NCBI GenBank assembly: GCA_021296235.1
Contig: JAGWAS010000012.1
Coordinates: 522 to 56,600, forward strand
Reading direction: 5' to 3'
From: Paracoccaceae bacterium
Lineage (GTDB): Bacteria; Pseudomonadota; Alphaproteobacteria; Rhodobacterales; Rhodobacteraceae
DNA length: 56,079 nucleotides
Shown: in pieces, positions 27,666-37,169 of the stretch
Layout: the number at the start of each line of letters is the position of its first letter
Position numbering within the stretch: position 1 is the first letter of the stretch
Program-made: the position numbers and the translations under genes
The notes under the pieces: generated by a model
The model's input: the letters and a program-made list of their open reading frames with translations, nothing else
The model's database searches: none
Told to the model about the DNA's origin: nothing

Positions 27666-28430
27666 ATGAACCGGGTAGCATTGGCGCGGATGAACAGCAA
27701 TGAAGCAGCCGAACGTGCGGGGCACGAAGACCGCACCGTAGTAATCACGAGGCCCGTGCGTTCCGCCGACCGGGCAGCCGCTTTTCTTTCCGGACCGGGA
27801 ACGTGCAGGTTCGAAATTCTGGTTTCACCTCTGCTGACAATCGTGCCGATGGCGCCCGAGATTGATCTTTCGGATTTCGCTGCTGTCGTGCTGACTTCCG
27901 AAAACGCGGTTCTCTTCACTGATTTCAGCAACATGCCGAAACAGATGCCTGCATACTGCATCGGAGAAGGGACGGCGGCTGCGGCGGCGGAAGCCGGATT
28001 CTCAGCCAGGGCAGCAGAAAATTCTTCCGATTCGCTAATCTCCCTTGCCATACGGGAGCATGCTCTCGGCAAATTGCTCTATCTCCGGGGAAGGCATGCA
28101 GCGAACGACGTTGCGGGTATGCTTGATCAGGCAGGTCTGCCCTCCGAAGAGGTCATTGTCTACGATCAGGTTCCGGCCAGTCTCAACGCTGAGGCACGAA
28201 AGGCACTCATTCAAAGAAGGTGTGTGTTTCCGGTTTTTTCCCCGCGAACCGCGGAAATCCTTGCGGATGAAGCCGAGTTTGCACCCGATATTGGACACAC
28301 AATCTGTTGCTTGAGCACAAAGGTTGCCAATGCGTTTCGACTGAATTGGAATTGCACGGTGGCGCCTGAACCGACATTGGCCTCCATTCTCCGCATGACG
28401 AGGGATGTTGCCGCAGGGCCGGCGGCTTGA
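27666..28430 (+). CDS. hemD: Uroporphyrinogen-III synthase
   Basis: About 254 residues with the HemD two-lobe pattern. The N-terminal strand reads VVITRPVRSADRAAAFL, and later blocks SPLLTIVPM, AAVVLTSENAV, YCIGEGTAAAAAEAGFS, LLYLRGRHAANDVAGML, VIVYDQVP and CVFPVFSPRTAEIL match the family. It closes hydroxymethylbilane into uroporphyrinogen III for haem and corrin synthesis. HemD is poorly conserved, so recognition rests on the overall order. I use the ATG at 27666 because agggac lies just upstream; an ATG at 27690 would also fit. hemC, which usually precedes hemD in alphaproteobacteria, is absent; tsaD is divergent instead. Confidence 0.8.
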   Translation: MNRVALARMNSNEAAERAGHEDRTVVITRPVRSADRAAAFLSGPGTCRFEILVSPLLTIVPMAPEIDLSDFAAVVLTSENAVLFTDFSNMPKQMPAYCIGEGTAAAAAEAGFSARAAENSSDSLISLAIREHALGKLLYLRGRHAANDVAGMLDQAGLPSEEVIVYDQVPASLNAEARKALIQRRCVFPVFSPRTAEILADEAEFAPDIGHTICCLSTKVANAFRLNWNCTVAPEPTLASILRMTRDVAAGPAA

Positions 28431-28463
28431 GCGCGCATTTGATGCTCGCCGCCGCGAAAACGG

Positions 28464-29999
28464 CTATTGGGTCAGGAAGTGAATCACAAGAATTCCGGTC
28501 GCCATTGTCAGCGCACCCAACAGGAACACCGCCACAGGCTGGTAGACGGATTGTTGCCGCTCGGGCTTGGCCTTCGGGTCAAGCTTCCTGACTGCACCCT
28601 CAATCAAATCCGGAAGTCGCGGTCCAATCCTGTGAAGGGTTCGAGCAACCCGTTTGATGTCGCGCCTTGCGGCAGTTAGGCCCAAGTTCGAGCGCACATA
28701 CTCATCGACGATCGGGCGGGCCGCATCCGAAAAATTAATCTTCGGGTCAAGCGTTCGCGCCACACCCTCAGCCACCACCATGGTTCTCTGGAGAAGGATG
28801 AGTTCCGTTCTCGTGGTCATTCCGAACTGCTCGGTGACCTCAAAGAGGTGAGCCAGCAGCTTGGCCATTGAAATCCGACTTGCTTCCATGTCGAATATCG
28901 GCTCGTTTACCGAACGCAGGGCTTGCGCAAATTCATGAATGTTCCTGTCGGAAGGGACATATCCGGCTTCGAAATGCACCCTCGCGACATTCTCGTAGTC
29001 TCTGCGCAGGAAACCCATCACGATTTCAGCATATGTTCGCCTTGTGAATTCATCGATCCTGCCCATGATGCCGAAATCCAAGACAACCAGATCCCCCGAA
29101 TCGGAGACTTTCAGGTTTCCCTGATGAAGGTCCGCATGAAAGTGGCCGTCCCTCAGTACCTGCCGAAGGAACATTTGCAGGAGGCGCCGTCCAAGACCGG
29201 GCAGATCGTGGCCGGCACTTCTCAATTCCTCCATGTTGCCGAGATTGATGCCGTCGACCCAGCCGATCGTAACCACTCTCCTTCCCGAGAGATGCCAGTT
29301 GATCGCAGGAATTGTAATGCCTTCGTCATTCACCGCCGCCGAACGGAGTTCATCCGCAGCAGCCGCTTCCAGGCGAAGATCAAGTTCCCTGAGAACAACA
29401 CTTTCGAAATGTGAGACTACCGCCCTTGGACGCAACCTGCGCGAAAAGGGCAGCAGAAATCCGATCATTGCCGCCGCGAAGTGGAACGCATCGACATCCC
29501 TTTTGAACGCCTTTTCAATTCCCGGGCGAAGCACCTTCACGGCAACTTCGCCACCTCCGTCCCGAATGATGGCACGGTGAACTTGGGCAATTGAGGCCGC
29601 GGCAACCGGATCGCTGAACTCCAAAAACGTCTCATCAACATCAATGCCCAATTCGTGCCGAACAGTTTCCTTGGCTTCGGATGTCGCAAACGGCGGAAGT
29701 TTGTCCTGAAGAATGCGAAGTTCGTCTGCCAGCTTGGAACCGACGATGTCAGGGCGGGTGGAAAGCAATTGGCCGAATTTTATGTAGGCCGGGCCAAGGG
29801 CGTTGAGCGCTCGGACGATTGGCGGTTGTTCCGGATTGCCCTTGACACCAATCCAGCGAAAGGGAGCCAGCAGCGCCTTGGCGGCAAACCTGATGTTGCG
29901 AGGCGCGTTGGCCGCATCAAGAACGACACGCATCGCACCGGTCCGCTCGAAGGTTGCTCCGACCCGAAGCAGCCTGAGAATGTTATGCGGCCCCCGCAT
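28464..29999 (-). CDS. ubiB: Ubiquinone biosynthesis protein UbiB (ABC1/ADCK family kinase-like)
   Basis: A 511-residue atypical kinase-like protein needed for ubiquinone synthesis. The family marks are clear: KxGQ motif in YIKFGQLLSTRPDI (about 72-85), alanine-rich loop AAASIAQVHRA, VAVKVLRPG, the HADLHQGNLKV catalytic loop and DFG in VLDFGIMG. A hydrophobic C-terminal segment (VAVFLLGALTMATGILVIHFL) anchors it in the inner membrane. It begins 2 bp after the ubiE stop on the same strand, so ubiE-ubiB form an operon. Confidence 0.95.
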   Translation of the reverse strand: MRGPHNILRLLRVGATFERTGAMRVVLDAANAPRNIRFAAKALLAPFRWIGVKGNPEQPPIVRALNALGPAYIKFGQLLSTRPDIVGSKLADELRILQDKLPPFATSEAKETVRHELGIDVDETFLEFSDPVAAASIAQVHRAIIRDGGGEVAVKVLRPGIEKAFKRDVDAFHFAAAMIGFLLPFSRRLRPRAVVSHFESVVLRELDLRLEAAAADELRSAAVNDEGITIPAINWHLSGRRVVTIGWVDGINLGNMEELRSAGHDLPGLGRRLLQMFLRQVLRDGHFHADLHQGNLKVSDSGDLVVLDFGIMGRIDEFTRRTYAEIVMGFLRRDYENVARVHFEAGYVPSDRNIHEFAQALRSVNEPIFDMEASRISMAKLLAHLFEVTEQFGMTTRTELILLQRTMVVAEGVARTLDPKINFSDAARPIVDEYVRSNLGLTAARRDIKRVARTLHRIGPRLPDLIEGAVRKLDPKAKPERQQSVYQPVAVFLLGALTMATGILVIHFLTQ

Positions 30000-30001
30000 G
30001 T

Positions 30002-30751
30002 TCAGATTTTCCAGGCGGAGTGAATTGATGCAACGCCGAATGACATGTTTCGCACCGCAACGTTGACGAAACCGGCGGCCTCAATCATTCCTGCGAACTC
30101 CTTGCGGCGCGGAAATCGGCGAATGCTCTCAACAAGATATTGGTAGCTCTCGCGATCATTCAGCACAAGGTTTCCCAAGCGGGGGAGCACACTGAAGGAA
30201 TATCTGTCGTATAGCCTGCGCAGCCCACTGACCTCGACATGCCCGAATTCAAGGATAAGCAGTCTTCCGCCGGGTCTCAGAACACGGTGCATTTCCGCCA
30301 GCGACTCTGGGATGTCCGGAAAGTTCCTGATTCCGAACGCGACCGTGCATGCATCAAAACTGTCTGCAGCAAAGGGGAGAGCATCGGCGCTTCCGGTGAT
30401 CCAGGCAATGTCACCGCTGCTGCGTAAGCGGGCCGCCCGATCCCGCCCCATTGCAAGCATTTCCTCGGTAAGGTCGAGGACCGTCAGGGAAGCATTGGGC
30501 TGGCGTTCAACTATCCTCAATGCGATGTCCCCGGTGCCTCCAGCCAAGTCAAGAATCCGTTGGTCCTGCTGGGGCATGAGCCAATCGACCAATGCGTTCT
30601 TCCAAATGCGGTGCATCCCCCCCGACATGAGATCGTTCATGAGGTCGTATCGTGACGAGACGCCGATGAAGACGTCGCGGACCCTGTCTGCTTTTTCGCC
30701 TTTGGGAATCGTTCGGAAACCGAAATGCGTATCTTGTTCCGTGGACCTCAT
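30002..30751 (-). CDS. ubiE: Bifunctional demethylmenaquinone/2-methoxy-6-polyprenyl-benzoquinol methyltransferase
   Basis: About 249 residues of the UbiE/COQ5 family, a SAM-dependent C-methylase in ubiquinone synthesis. Diagnostic blocks: FGFRTIPKGEKADRVRDVF, SRYDLMNDLMSGGMHR, SAM motif LDLAGGTGDIAL, TVAFGIRNFPD and the RVLRPGGRLLILEF region. I place the start at the ATG at 30751 (MRSTEQDTHFGF), preceded by agga about 7 bp upstream, rather than an in-frame start 15 bp earlier. It is divergent from mutM with about 276 bp between. Confidence 0.95.
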   Translation of the reverse strand: MRSTEQDTHFGFRTIPKGEKADRVRDVFIGVSSRYDLMNDLMSGGMHRIWKNALVDWLMPQQDQRILDLAGGTGDIALRIVERQPNASLTVLDLTEEMLAMGRDRAARLRSSGDIAWITGSADALPFAADSFDACTVAFGIRNFPDIPESLAEMHRVLRPGGRLLILEFGHVEVSGLRRLYDRYSFSVLPRLGNLVLNDRESYQYLVESIRRFPRRKEFAGMIEAAGFVNVAVRNMSFGVASIHSAWKI

Positions 30752-31027
30752 GCAAATTCCTGCCAACGGCGATGGGAGCGCCGTGTTCTACAGGACGGGC
30801 AGGTTGTCCTTCAATGGTTACTTCAATGCATATTTGTGCCGGGCATGAAGCTGCATCAATGCCCCGTCCACATCCACAAGCCTGATTGTGTGCCGAAATT
30901 CGGTTAAGTGAATTGAGATTTCAGTTGCTGTCGGCAAATGGTAGTTGTTGCCGTCGATGCAGTTTGCTCCGCTGTCATCTGAGCGGAGAAAATTCCTACA
31001 AACGAGTTTGTGGCGGGAGGCGGCGAA

Positions 31028-31885
31028 TTGCCTGAATTGCCCGAGGTGGAAACGGTCCGGCGAGGGTTGGAGCAGGTAATGCGGGGCAGAATCATTCAGA
31101 ATGCAGAAATTCGCGGTTCCGGCTTGCGATGGCCGTTTCCTGACAACCTGAAGGAACAATTGACCGGTTCACGGGTCGACAACATTGACAGACTTGGAAA
31201 ATACCTCCTGTTCGGTCTTTCAACCGGAACCACACTGATTTCACATCTTGGCATGTCCGGCAGGTTTGCTGTTCACTCGGCCCGTTCGCCTGAACCTGAA
31301 GGACCGGTGGGAGGGATTGGTTGCGGCAAGCACGATCATGTACTGATTCGGATGTGCGATGGCACCGCCATAATCTACAACGATCCGCGCCGCTTCGGAA
31401 TGATGGATCTCGTCGCGACCGCTGAGGTTGGTTCACATCGGTCGTTGGCGATTCTTGGCCCGGAACCGCTTGGCAATGCCTTCAGTGAGTCCAACCTGCA
31501 AAGGCGGCTCGGAACAAAGTCAACTCCGATCAAATCCGCATTGCTTGATCAACGGGTCGTGGCAGGTTTGGGAAACATCTATGTGTGTGAGGCACTGTGG
31601 TGTTCCGGAATCTCGCCATTCCGGCCGGCCCGCTCTGTTGTGGACGATGAGCGCTCAGTTCTCGTCAGCAGCATTCGCAAGGTCCTGCGGGATGCGATTG
31701 ATGCCGGCGGTTCAACTCTCAGGGATCACCGACAGGTTGGCGGGGAACTGGGATATTTCCAACACCGGTTCAATGTGTACGGAAGGAAGGGGCATCCCTG
31801 CCCCAGGAAAGCCTGCAACGGAACCGTCAGTCGGGCAGTGCAGGCCGGCCGCTCAACGTTCCATTGCGAATGTTGCCAACTCTGA
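31028..31885 (+). CDS. mutM: Formamidopyrimidine-DNA glycosylase (TTG start)
   Basis: A 285-residue Fpg/MutM, which removes 8-oxoguanine and formamidopyrimidines and nicks the abasic site. The start must be the TTG at 31028: this gives (M)PELPEVETVRRGL, exposing the catalytic N-terminal Pro after Met removal, with gggagg 8 bp upstream. A GTG at 31010 would bury that Pro. Other marks are GKYLLFGL with the conserved Lys, the helix-two-turn-helix region (QRVVAGLGNIYVCEALW) and a C-terminal zinc finger with Cys pairs in CPRKAC and CECC. It follows the divergent ubiE-ubiB pair, a common alphaproteobacterial arrangement near dnaA. Confidence 0.95.
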   Translation: MPELPEVETVRRGLEQVMRGRIIQNAEIRGSGLRWPFPDNLKEQLTGSRVDNIDRLGKYLLFGLSTGTTLISHLGMSGRFAVHSARSPEPEGPVGGIGCGKHDHVLIRMCDGTAIIYNDPRRFGMMDLVATAEVGSHRSLAILGPEPLGNAFSESNLQRRLGTKSTPIKSALLDQRVVAGLGNIYVCEALWCSGISPFRPARSVVDDERSVLVSSIRKVLRDAIDAGGSTLRDHRQVGGELGYFQHRFNVYGRKGHPCPRKACNGTVSRAVQAGRSTFHCECCQL

Positions 31886-32225
31886 CGAACCGGGAAGAAT
31901 CCCGGACTGTGCAATTCAGCATGCGCGTGCGGACCGGCCCCACCGAATGGCGTCAACGCGCTTCACCGGGGCAGAAATTTCTTGCAGTTTGCCGGACAAT
32001 GAATGCAGGGAGAACTTGACCGGAATCCGCGTCTGTGGACAAGCAATTCGGAAAATGGCAACATTTGCATGCTGTCATTTCGCAGGGCATTTCAAATTTC
32101 GGGTGCCCAAGCTGGAGTTGCCTTCATCCCATGCCATTCGGGCGAGGATGCATAGTTGAGTCAACGCTTGCGCGCGATACCCGATCTTGTGGTGGGCAGC
32201 CGGCGGAACAAATGGAGTCGCCAAG
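31886..32225. other. Intergenic region between mutM and enoyl-CoA hydratase
   Basis: 340 bp with no supported gene. A short dyad gttga-g-tcaac lies at about 32155-32165, some 60 bp before the hydratase start, where an operator could sit. Nothing else is clear. Confidence 0.4.
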
Positions 32226-33002
32226 ATGGCGTTCGAAAACATCCTTGTGGAGGTCCAGGACCATGTCGGTCTGATTCGGTTGGATCGACCGAAGAAACTG
32301 AACGCACTTAATGAGAGTCTGAGATCGGAGTTGATGACGGCCCTTGGGCGGTATGACGCCGACGACAACGTAAAGTGCATGGTCATCACCGGTTCGGAAA
32401 AGGTTTTTTCGGCAGGTGCCGACATTTCCGAGATGGAGGGCAGGAACTTCGTCTCAATGTTTTCCGGTGACGGCTTTGCGACGGAATCCCATGCGTTCAT
32501 GGCACTTCGCAAACCGGTCATTGCAGCGGTTGCGGGAGCTGCGTTCGGAGGAGGCTGTGAATTGGCGATGATGTGCGACATCATCATTGCTGCCGACAAC
32601 GCGGTGTTTGGACAACCTGAGATCAACATCGGTGTCATGGCCGGGCTTGGCGGCACACAACGCCTGACGAGGGCCGTCGGCAAGTCTAAGTCCATGGAAA
32701 TGCACCTGACCGGACGCAGAATGGAGGCCGCGGAGGCCGAACGCGCAGGGCTGGTTTCTCGTGTCGTTCCGGTCGGCAAACTCATGGATGAGGTCATGGA
32801 GCTGGCCGGTCAGATTGCGGAGCAGCCGCCATTGGCGGTCATGGCCGTCAAGGAGGCAATAAACCGCGCGGAGGAGTCATCGTTGAGTGAGGGCCTGCTG
32901 TTCGAGCGCAGGCTGTTCCATGCGTTGTTTGCCACTGCCGACAAGGACGAAGGAATGCAGGCTTTCGTTGCCAAGCGCAGCCCGAAATTCAGGGGCAGGT
33001 AG
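32226..33002 (+). CDS. Enoyl-CoA hydratase/isomerase family protein
   Basis: A 258-residue crotonase. Oxyanion-hole blocks are present (SAGADISEM and GAAFGGGCELAMMCD), and both catalytic glutamates of true hydratases are in place: GGGCE and GQPEINIGVM before GLGGTQRL. It should hydrate 2-enoyl-CoA in beta-oxidation or aromatic catabolism. The ATG at 32226 has ggag about 8 bp upstream; an in-frame ATG 39 bp earlier lacks one. It stands between mutM and rpsT; this hydratase-rpsT-dnaA order recurs in related genomes, to my recollection. Confidence 0.92.
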   Translation: MAFENILVEVQDHVGLIRLDRPKKLNALNESLRSELMTALGRYDADDNVKCMVITGSEKVFSAGADISEMEGRNFVSMFSGDGFATESHAFMALRKPVIAAVAGAAFGGGCELAMMCDIIIAADNAVFGQPEINIGVMAGLGGTQRLTRAVGKSKSMEMHLTGRRMEAAEAERAGLVSRVVPVGKLMDEVMELAGQIAEQPPLAVMAVKEAINRAEESSLSEGLLFERRLFHALFATADKDEGMQAFVAKRSPKFRGR

Positions 33003-33103
33003 CGGCACTGAAGAAAATTGCGGCAGGTTGTTGACTTGAGTGCCCGCGGGGAATAGATGCCCGGGTTCTGAATTCTTGGCATGACTGGACGGAACACACA
33101 CAA

Positions 33104-33370
33104 ATGGCAAATTCGCCGCAGTCGAAAAAGCGGGCCCGGCAGAGGATCAACCGGACCATTATCAATCGAACGCGGATGTCGCGCATCCGTACTTTCATCC
33201 GCCGGGTCGAAGATGCAATCGCCGGAGGAGACGGTAAAGTGGCGGCAGAGGCGCTGCGCCGGGCACAGCCGGAGATCATGCGTGGAGTCACCAAGGGTGT
33301 CCTTCACAGAAACATGGCCAGCAGGAAGATTTCAAGGTTGTCCAAGCGCGTCAAGTTGACGGGTTCCTGA
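33104..33370 (+). CDS. rpsT: 30S ribosomal protein S20
   Basis: An 88-residue basic protein with the typical start [17 protein letters not shown] and the helical pattern of S20, which binds 16S rRNA. Its position just before dnaA is usual in alphaproteobacteria. It has its own upstream space of about 100 bp after the hydratase gene. Confidence 0.97.
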   Translation: MANSPQSKKRARQRINRTIINRTRMSRIRTFIRRVEDAIAGGDGKVAAEALRRAQPEIMRGVTKGVLHRNMASRKISRLSKRVKLTGS

Positions 33371-34097
33371 CCCTGCCATTCCTGATTTCGCCGGGAGGCG
33401 TCTTCCGACAGGATTTTTTCTTTGTCTTTCCGTTGCGCCGGAAGTGGATTCCGGAATTTTTTGCCGGTCAGAGTGCCGTCATGTCTCATCAGGGGCAGAA
33501 AGTTTGATTGGCAGGTGATTGCAGCCTGCGCCCGCCGCAAGGGATATCATTGATGTGTCGGCGTTCATGGCTGCATCCCATATTGAGATCGATGAATGCA
33601 ACCGACGCAATGCGGCTAAGCAGACCGAGGGGCCGGCCCCTTTCGGCTGCCGGAAGACAGAAACAAACTGAACCGGCCATCAAAGCTGTGAATCAGGCAA
33701 AAACCTCGCATTGGGAAAGCGCCCGAATTCTCCAATGCTCTGAACGTCAGCTCGACAACGGTCCCTGACCCTGCCCCGTTTTCGGGTTGGTGCCTCCGAT
33801 TCGCAACGCAATTCGGCCCATCCGCTGTCCTTCCGCCGAAATTGTTCGGACGGACCCCTTTTGTTCACAGAACAACGCAGGATTGGCAATCTTTCATAAG
33901 AAATTCTTTCGGATTGTTGTTGAATCATGACTCCGAACAGCATCGGTCATTTCAGTGGCTTGCCTTCCGCTCTGGCGCAATTTGCACAAATGCCAACATG
34001 ATGTTGCGACTTGTCGAAGTCGAGGGAATCAGGGAATCGTTGTACCCATCACGGCACACGAATTGTTGTGAGTCCCGACGGGGGATGGGAGAGTTAG
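33371..34097. other. Intergenic region rpsT-rhodanese-dnaA, possible origin region
   Basis: About 730 bp without a gene, the longest gap near dnaA. It has a perfect 12-bp palindrome ggggccggcccc (33629-33640) and a small dyad ccgaa-attg-ttcgg (about 33837-33850). A ttgttcaca at 33861-33869 is one mismatch from the DnaA-box consensus. I see only one such near-match, not the cluster expected of oriC, so this is a place to look and not an identified origin. Confidence 0.3.
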
Positions 34098-34547
34098 TTG
34101 GCTGAAGCGCCTCAATTCGAAATTGCTGACTTGGCGCCCGATTTGGCTTGGGAAGAGCTTGCCACCAATCCGGGGTCCATACTTGTTGATGTTCGGACCT
34201 TTCCCGAATGGTCGTTCGTCGGGGTGCCCGATCTTTCTGAAATCGGCAAGGTGGTGATCTTTGCCGAGTGGAGGTCGTATCCGCATATGAAGCCGAATCC
34301 TGGTTTTTTCGGGGAGGTTGAGTCTCGACTTGACCGGGATTGGCCCGACGCCGCCCTGTTCATCTGCCGTTCGGGTTCACGTTCCCGGGAGGCAGCTGCT
34401 GCATTTGCCAAGGAAGCGAATCGAACCGGCCGCCGGACAAGGTGCTTCAATGTGGCAGAAGGGTTTGAAGGAGATTTGGACAAGAACAGCCGTCGCGGCA
34501 GCGTCAATGGCTGGAAACGCAAAGGATTGGCGTGGAAACAATCATAG
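34098..34547 (+). CDS. Rhodanese-like domain protein (TTG start)
   Basis: About 149 residues holding one rhodanese domain: NPGSILVDVRTFPEWSFVGVPD at the front, and the active loop FICRSGSRS with the sulfur-carrying Cys. This places it in the single-domain sulfurtransferase group. The start is a TTG at 34098 with gggagag just upstream. A stop for the following gene's upstream region lies 38 bp before dnaA, so it may be cotranscribed with dnaA. Thiosulfate or persulfide transfer is the family activity; the acceptor is unknown. Confidence 0.85.
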   Translation: MAEAPQFEIADLAPDLAWEELATNPGSILVDVRTFPEWSFVGVPDLSEIGKVVIFAEWRSYPHMKPNPGFFGEVESRLDRDWPDAALFICRSGSRSREAAAAFAKEANRTGRRTRCFNVAEGFEGDLDKNSRRGSVNGWKRKGLAWKQS

Positions 34548-34585
34548 CTGCCTAACTACGGCATCATCAGTTCGGGAGTTGAAAG

Positions 34586-35923
34586 TTGACGGAGATTTGG
34601 GGTGAAGTGAAGGAGAGTCTGGAAAAGACCCTGGGCGCAGATGATTACAGGAACTGGATTGCGGACATAGATCTGAAGAGCATTGACAGCGGTGTGGCCA
34701 CGTTGGAGGCCCCAACCCAATTTACCGGTGACTGGGTCTCGAAGACATACGGAGACCATATATTGAAGGCGGTGAGAGAGGTTGATCCGGGTGTGGTCCG
34801 TCTCTACTTCGTTGTCAGGACATTTGGGCTGCGGAGGCCTGAACAGGTCAAACAGACTAGGTCGCCGCAGAAATTCGAAAATGGATTGCCGGAGCCCAAT
34901 CTGGTCTCGCGTTTCACATTTTCGGAATTTGTTGTTGGAAAACCGAACGCCGTCGCACACGCCGCGGCCGTAAGGGTGGCCTACGAGGAGGGTGTGGCAT
35001 TCAATCCGCTGTTTCTTTACGGCGAGGTTGGGATGGGCAAGACGCATCTGATGCATGCGATCGGCTGGGCCCTGAAGGCACAAAATCCGGAGTTGCGGCT
35101 GATCTATCTTTCTGCGGAGCAGTTCATGCACCAGTTCATTCGTGCATTGCGCACGCAGAGCATCATGGATTTCAAGGAGATGTTCCGCTCGGTCAATGTT
35201 CTGATGGTGGATGACGTGCAGTTCATCGCCGGAAAGGATTCGACACAGGAGGAGTTCTTTCACACCTTCAACGCACTGGTCGGACAGGAAAAGCAGATTA
35301 TTCTCTCCGGTGATCGCTCCCCGGGGAAAATTGAAGGTTTGAAGAAGCGCATTTGCTCACGGCTGCAGTCGGGTCTGACCGTTGAACTTCATCCGGCGGA
35401 CTATGAGCTCAGGCTCGGCATTCTCCAGCAGAAGGCGGAGGCGCTGTGTGAAAGGAGTTCCGATCTCGTTTTTGATCCCGGCGTCCTTGCGTTCCTTGCC
35501 CGCCGGATCGTCAGCAATGTTCGCGTGCTTGAAGGGGCGCTGAACCGTTTGGCCGCAGCGCATTCATATCTCAAATCTCCGATTGACCTGAACATTGCCC
35601 GAACCGAACTTTCCGACATTCTTCGGGATGCCGACCGCCGAACCGGTATTCGTCAAATCATTCAATGCGTTGCCGATTATTATAATGTCAAGACATCCGA
35701 ACTGATCGGAAAGCGACGAACCCGGAACGTTGTCCGACCGAGACAAATCGCCATCTTTCTTGCCAAATCCCTTACGACCAAGTCACTTCCGGACATCGGT
35801 CGCGAGTTCAATCGCGACCACACTACGGTCATTCATTCAATTACGAGAATTGAGACCCTGCGGGCAACCGACAGCGCAATTGCAGAAGATATTGATCTCA
35901 TCACCCGTCGCTTGGAGTCCTGA
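34586..35923 (+). CDS. dnaA: Chromosomal replication initiator protein DnaA (TTG start)
   Basis: A 445-residue DnaA. Domain I opens WGEVKESLEKTLGADDYRNWI; domain II is short; domain III is the AAA+ module with Walker A GEVGMGKTH (146-154) and Walker B LMVDDVQF (206-213); domain IV ends with the DnaA-box-binding helix-turn-helix (REFNRDHTTVIHSI, about 407-420). The start is TTG at 34586, with gggag about 8 bp upstream; no ATG is available at this site. The gene begins a dnaA-dnaN-recF run. Walker A has Glu at its second position where many DnaA proteins have Gly. Confidence 0.97.
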   Translation: MTEIWGEVKESLEKTLGADDYRNWIADIDLKSIDSGVATLEAPTQFTGDWVSKTYGDHILKAVREVDPGVVRLYFVVRTFGLRRPEQVKQTRSPQKFENGLPEPNLVSRFTFSEFVVGKPNAVAHAAAVRVAYEEGVAFNPLFLYGEVGMGKTHLMHAIGWALKAQNPELRLIYLSAEQFMHQFIRALRTQSIMDFKEMFRSVNVLMVDDVQFIAGKDSTQEEFFHTFNALVGQEKQIILSGDRSPGKIEGLKKRICSRLQSGLTVELHPADYELRLGILQQKAEALCERSSDLVFDPGVLAFLARRIVSNVRVLEGALNRLAAAHSYLKSPIDLNIARTELSDILRDADRRTGIRQIIQCVADYYNVKTSELIGKRRTRNVVRPRQIAIFLAKSLTTKSLPDIGREFNRDHTTVIHSITRIETLRATDSAIAEDIDLITRRLES

Positions 35924-36020
35924 CCTCAGGGCAGCGATCCGCAGGCCACCAAAAAAGCACCTGTCGCCCAACTGATGGTTTTGCTAGGAGTGCAGGCCCT
36001 CAAATCGCGGAAATCATGCA

Positions 36021-37142
36021 ATGAAGTTCAGAATTGAATCTCAGGATCTAAAACGGGCAGCCTCTTGGACGAGGTCAGTTTCCGAGCGAGTTCAGGCCGA
36101 CAGGATTCTTGGATGCGTGCTTCTAGAATCGGAGGCCGATGCGGTGAAGTTCAGGGGCACCGACCGGAATATTGAGATCGAATGCAGGGTTGATGCACAG
36201 GTTGAGCAGAACGGTGAAACGACAGTTTCGGCGACGACGCTCAATGATTTCGCCAGAAGGCTTCCTGATGGTTCACAGGTGTCCTTCGAACACATTGCAA
36301 ATTTGGAGCAACTTAGGATTTCCTCGAACCGGACCAATGCGAATTTGCCGACGCTGCCTGCTCGTACATTTCCTCGAATGGCATCGGAGGAGTACGACAA
36401 TTCCTTCAGTCTCAATGCTGACGAACTGGGTCGACTGTTCGAAAAGTCCAAGATTGCGGTTTGTCAGGATTCATCTCGCGAATACCTGTGCGGTGTGAAC
36501 ATGCACCTTGCCACGGAGGAGGGGCGTAGACTTCTGCGCTGCGTTGCGACTGACGGGTTTCAGATGGCAATCGTCGAAACCAGGGCTCCGGAAAATTTTG
36601 AAGAAATGCACACGACAATCGTTCCGTCCAAGGCCGCGGGTGAGATCATCAAGATTTTCCTGCGCGGAGACGGACCGGTCATGGTGGCATTCACGGACAG
36701 CAAGATCAGGTTCTCCAATCAAACGGTCTCCCTTTCGTCCCGTTTGCTCGACGGCGGCAGATTCCCCAACTATGCCAGTCTGATCCCGCAGAACAACCCA
36801 TTGAAGCTGACGGTGGATCCCGACATGCTCAGGGATGCACTCCTGCGTGTTTCGGTTGTGGCCGACCGTCCCGAGCGGTCGGTCGCGTTTGAGTTGGAGG
36901 AGAATTCCCTTCAGATGACCGTGCAGGATCCTGCAGTTGGACTGGTCAAGGAGGTAATTCCGGTGGATTTCCCACATGGAAAATACTCGGTTGGTTTCAA
37001 GCATGGTCATCTTCTTGCGATCATCGACCAGATTGGAGACGGCAATTTGGTGTTCAGGTTCCAATCCGAGCCCGGTGCGGTAAGGATCACAACCGACAGC
37101 GACAAGAGCTTGCTTTACCTGCTTATGCCGCTGAAGGTTTGA
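36021..37142 (+). CDS. dnaN: DNA polymerase III beta subunit (sliding clamp)
   Basis: A 373-residue beta clamp with the three-domain repeat. It starts MKFRIESQDLKRAASW and ends with the canonical SLLYLLMPLKV, the C-terminal segment next to the protein-binding pocket. Length is normal for alphaproteobacteria. It lies 97 bp after dnaA and 27 bp before recF, the usual order. Confidence 0.97.
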   Translation: MKFRIESQDLKRAASWTRSVSERVQADRILGCVLLESEADAVKFRGTDRNIEIECRVDAQVEQNGETTVSATTLNDFARRLPDGSQVSFEHIANLEQLRISSNRTNANLPTLPARTFPRMASEEYDNSFSLNADELGRLFEKSKIAVCQDSSREYLCGVNMHLATEEGRRLLRCVATDGFQMAIVETRAPENFEEMHTTIVPSKAAGEIIKIFLRGDGPVMVAFTDSKIRFSNQTVSLSSRLLDGGRFPNYASLIPQNNPLKLTVDPDMLRDALLRVSVVADRPERSVAFELEENSLQMTVQDPAVGLVKEVIPVDFPHGKYSVGFKHGHLLAIIDQIGDGNLVFRFQSEPGAVRITTDSDKSLLYLLMPLKV

Positions 37143-37169
37143 CGGGCTTACACTTTCATCGGCACCGGC

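Noticed and set aside
27641..28072. N-terminal extension of the tsaD frame by 144 codons
   Set aside because: It runs antisense to hemD, has no family match and the family start motif (VLGLESSCDD) follows the ATG at 27640.
33841..33870. DnaA box cluster (oriC)
   Set aside because: Only one near-consensus site is seen.
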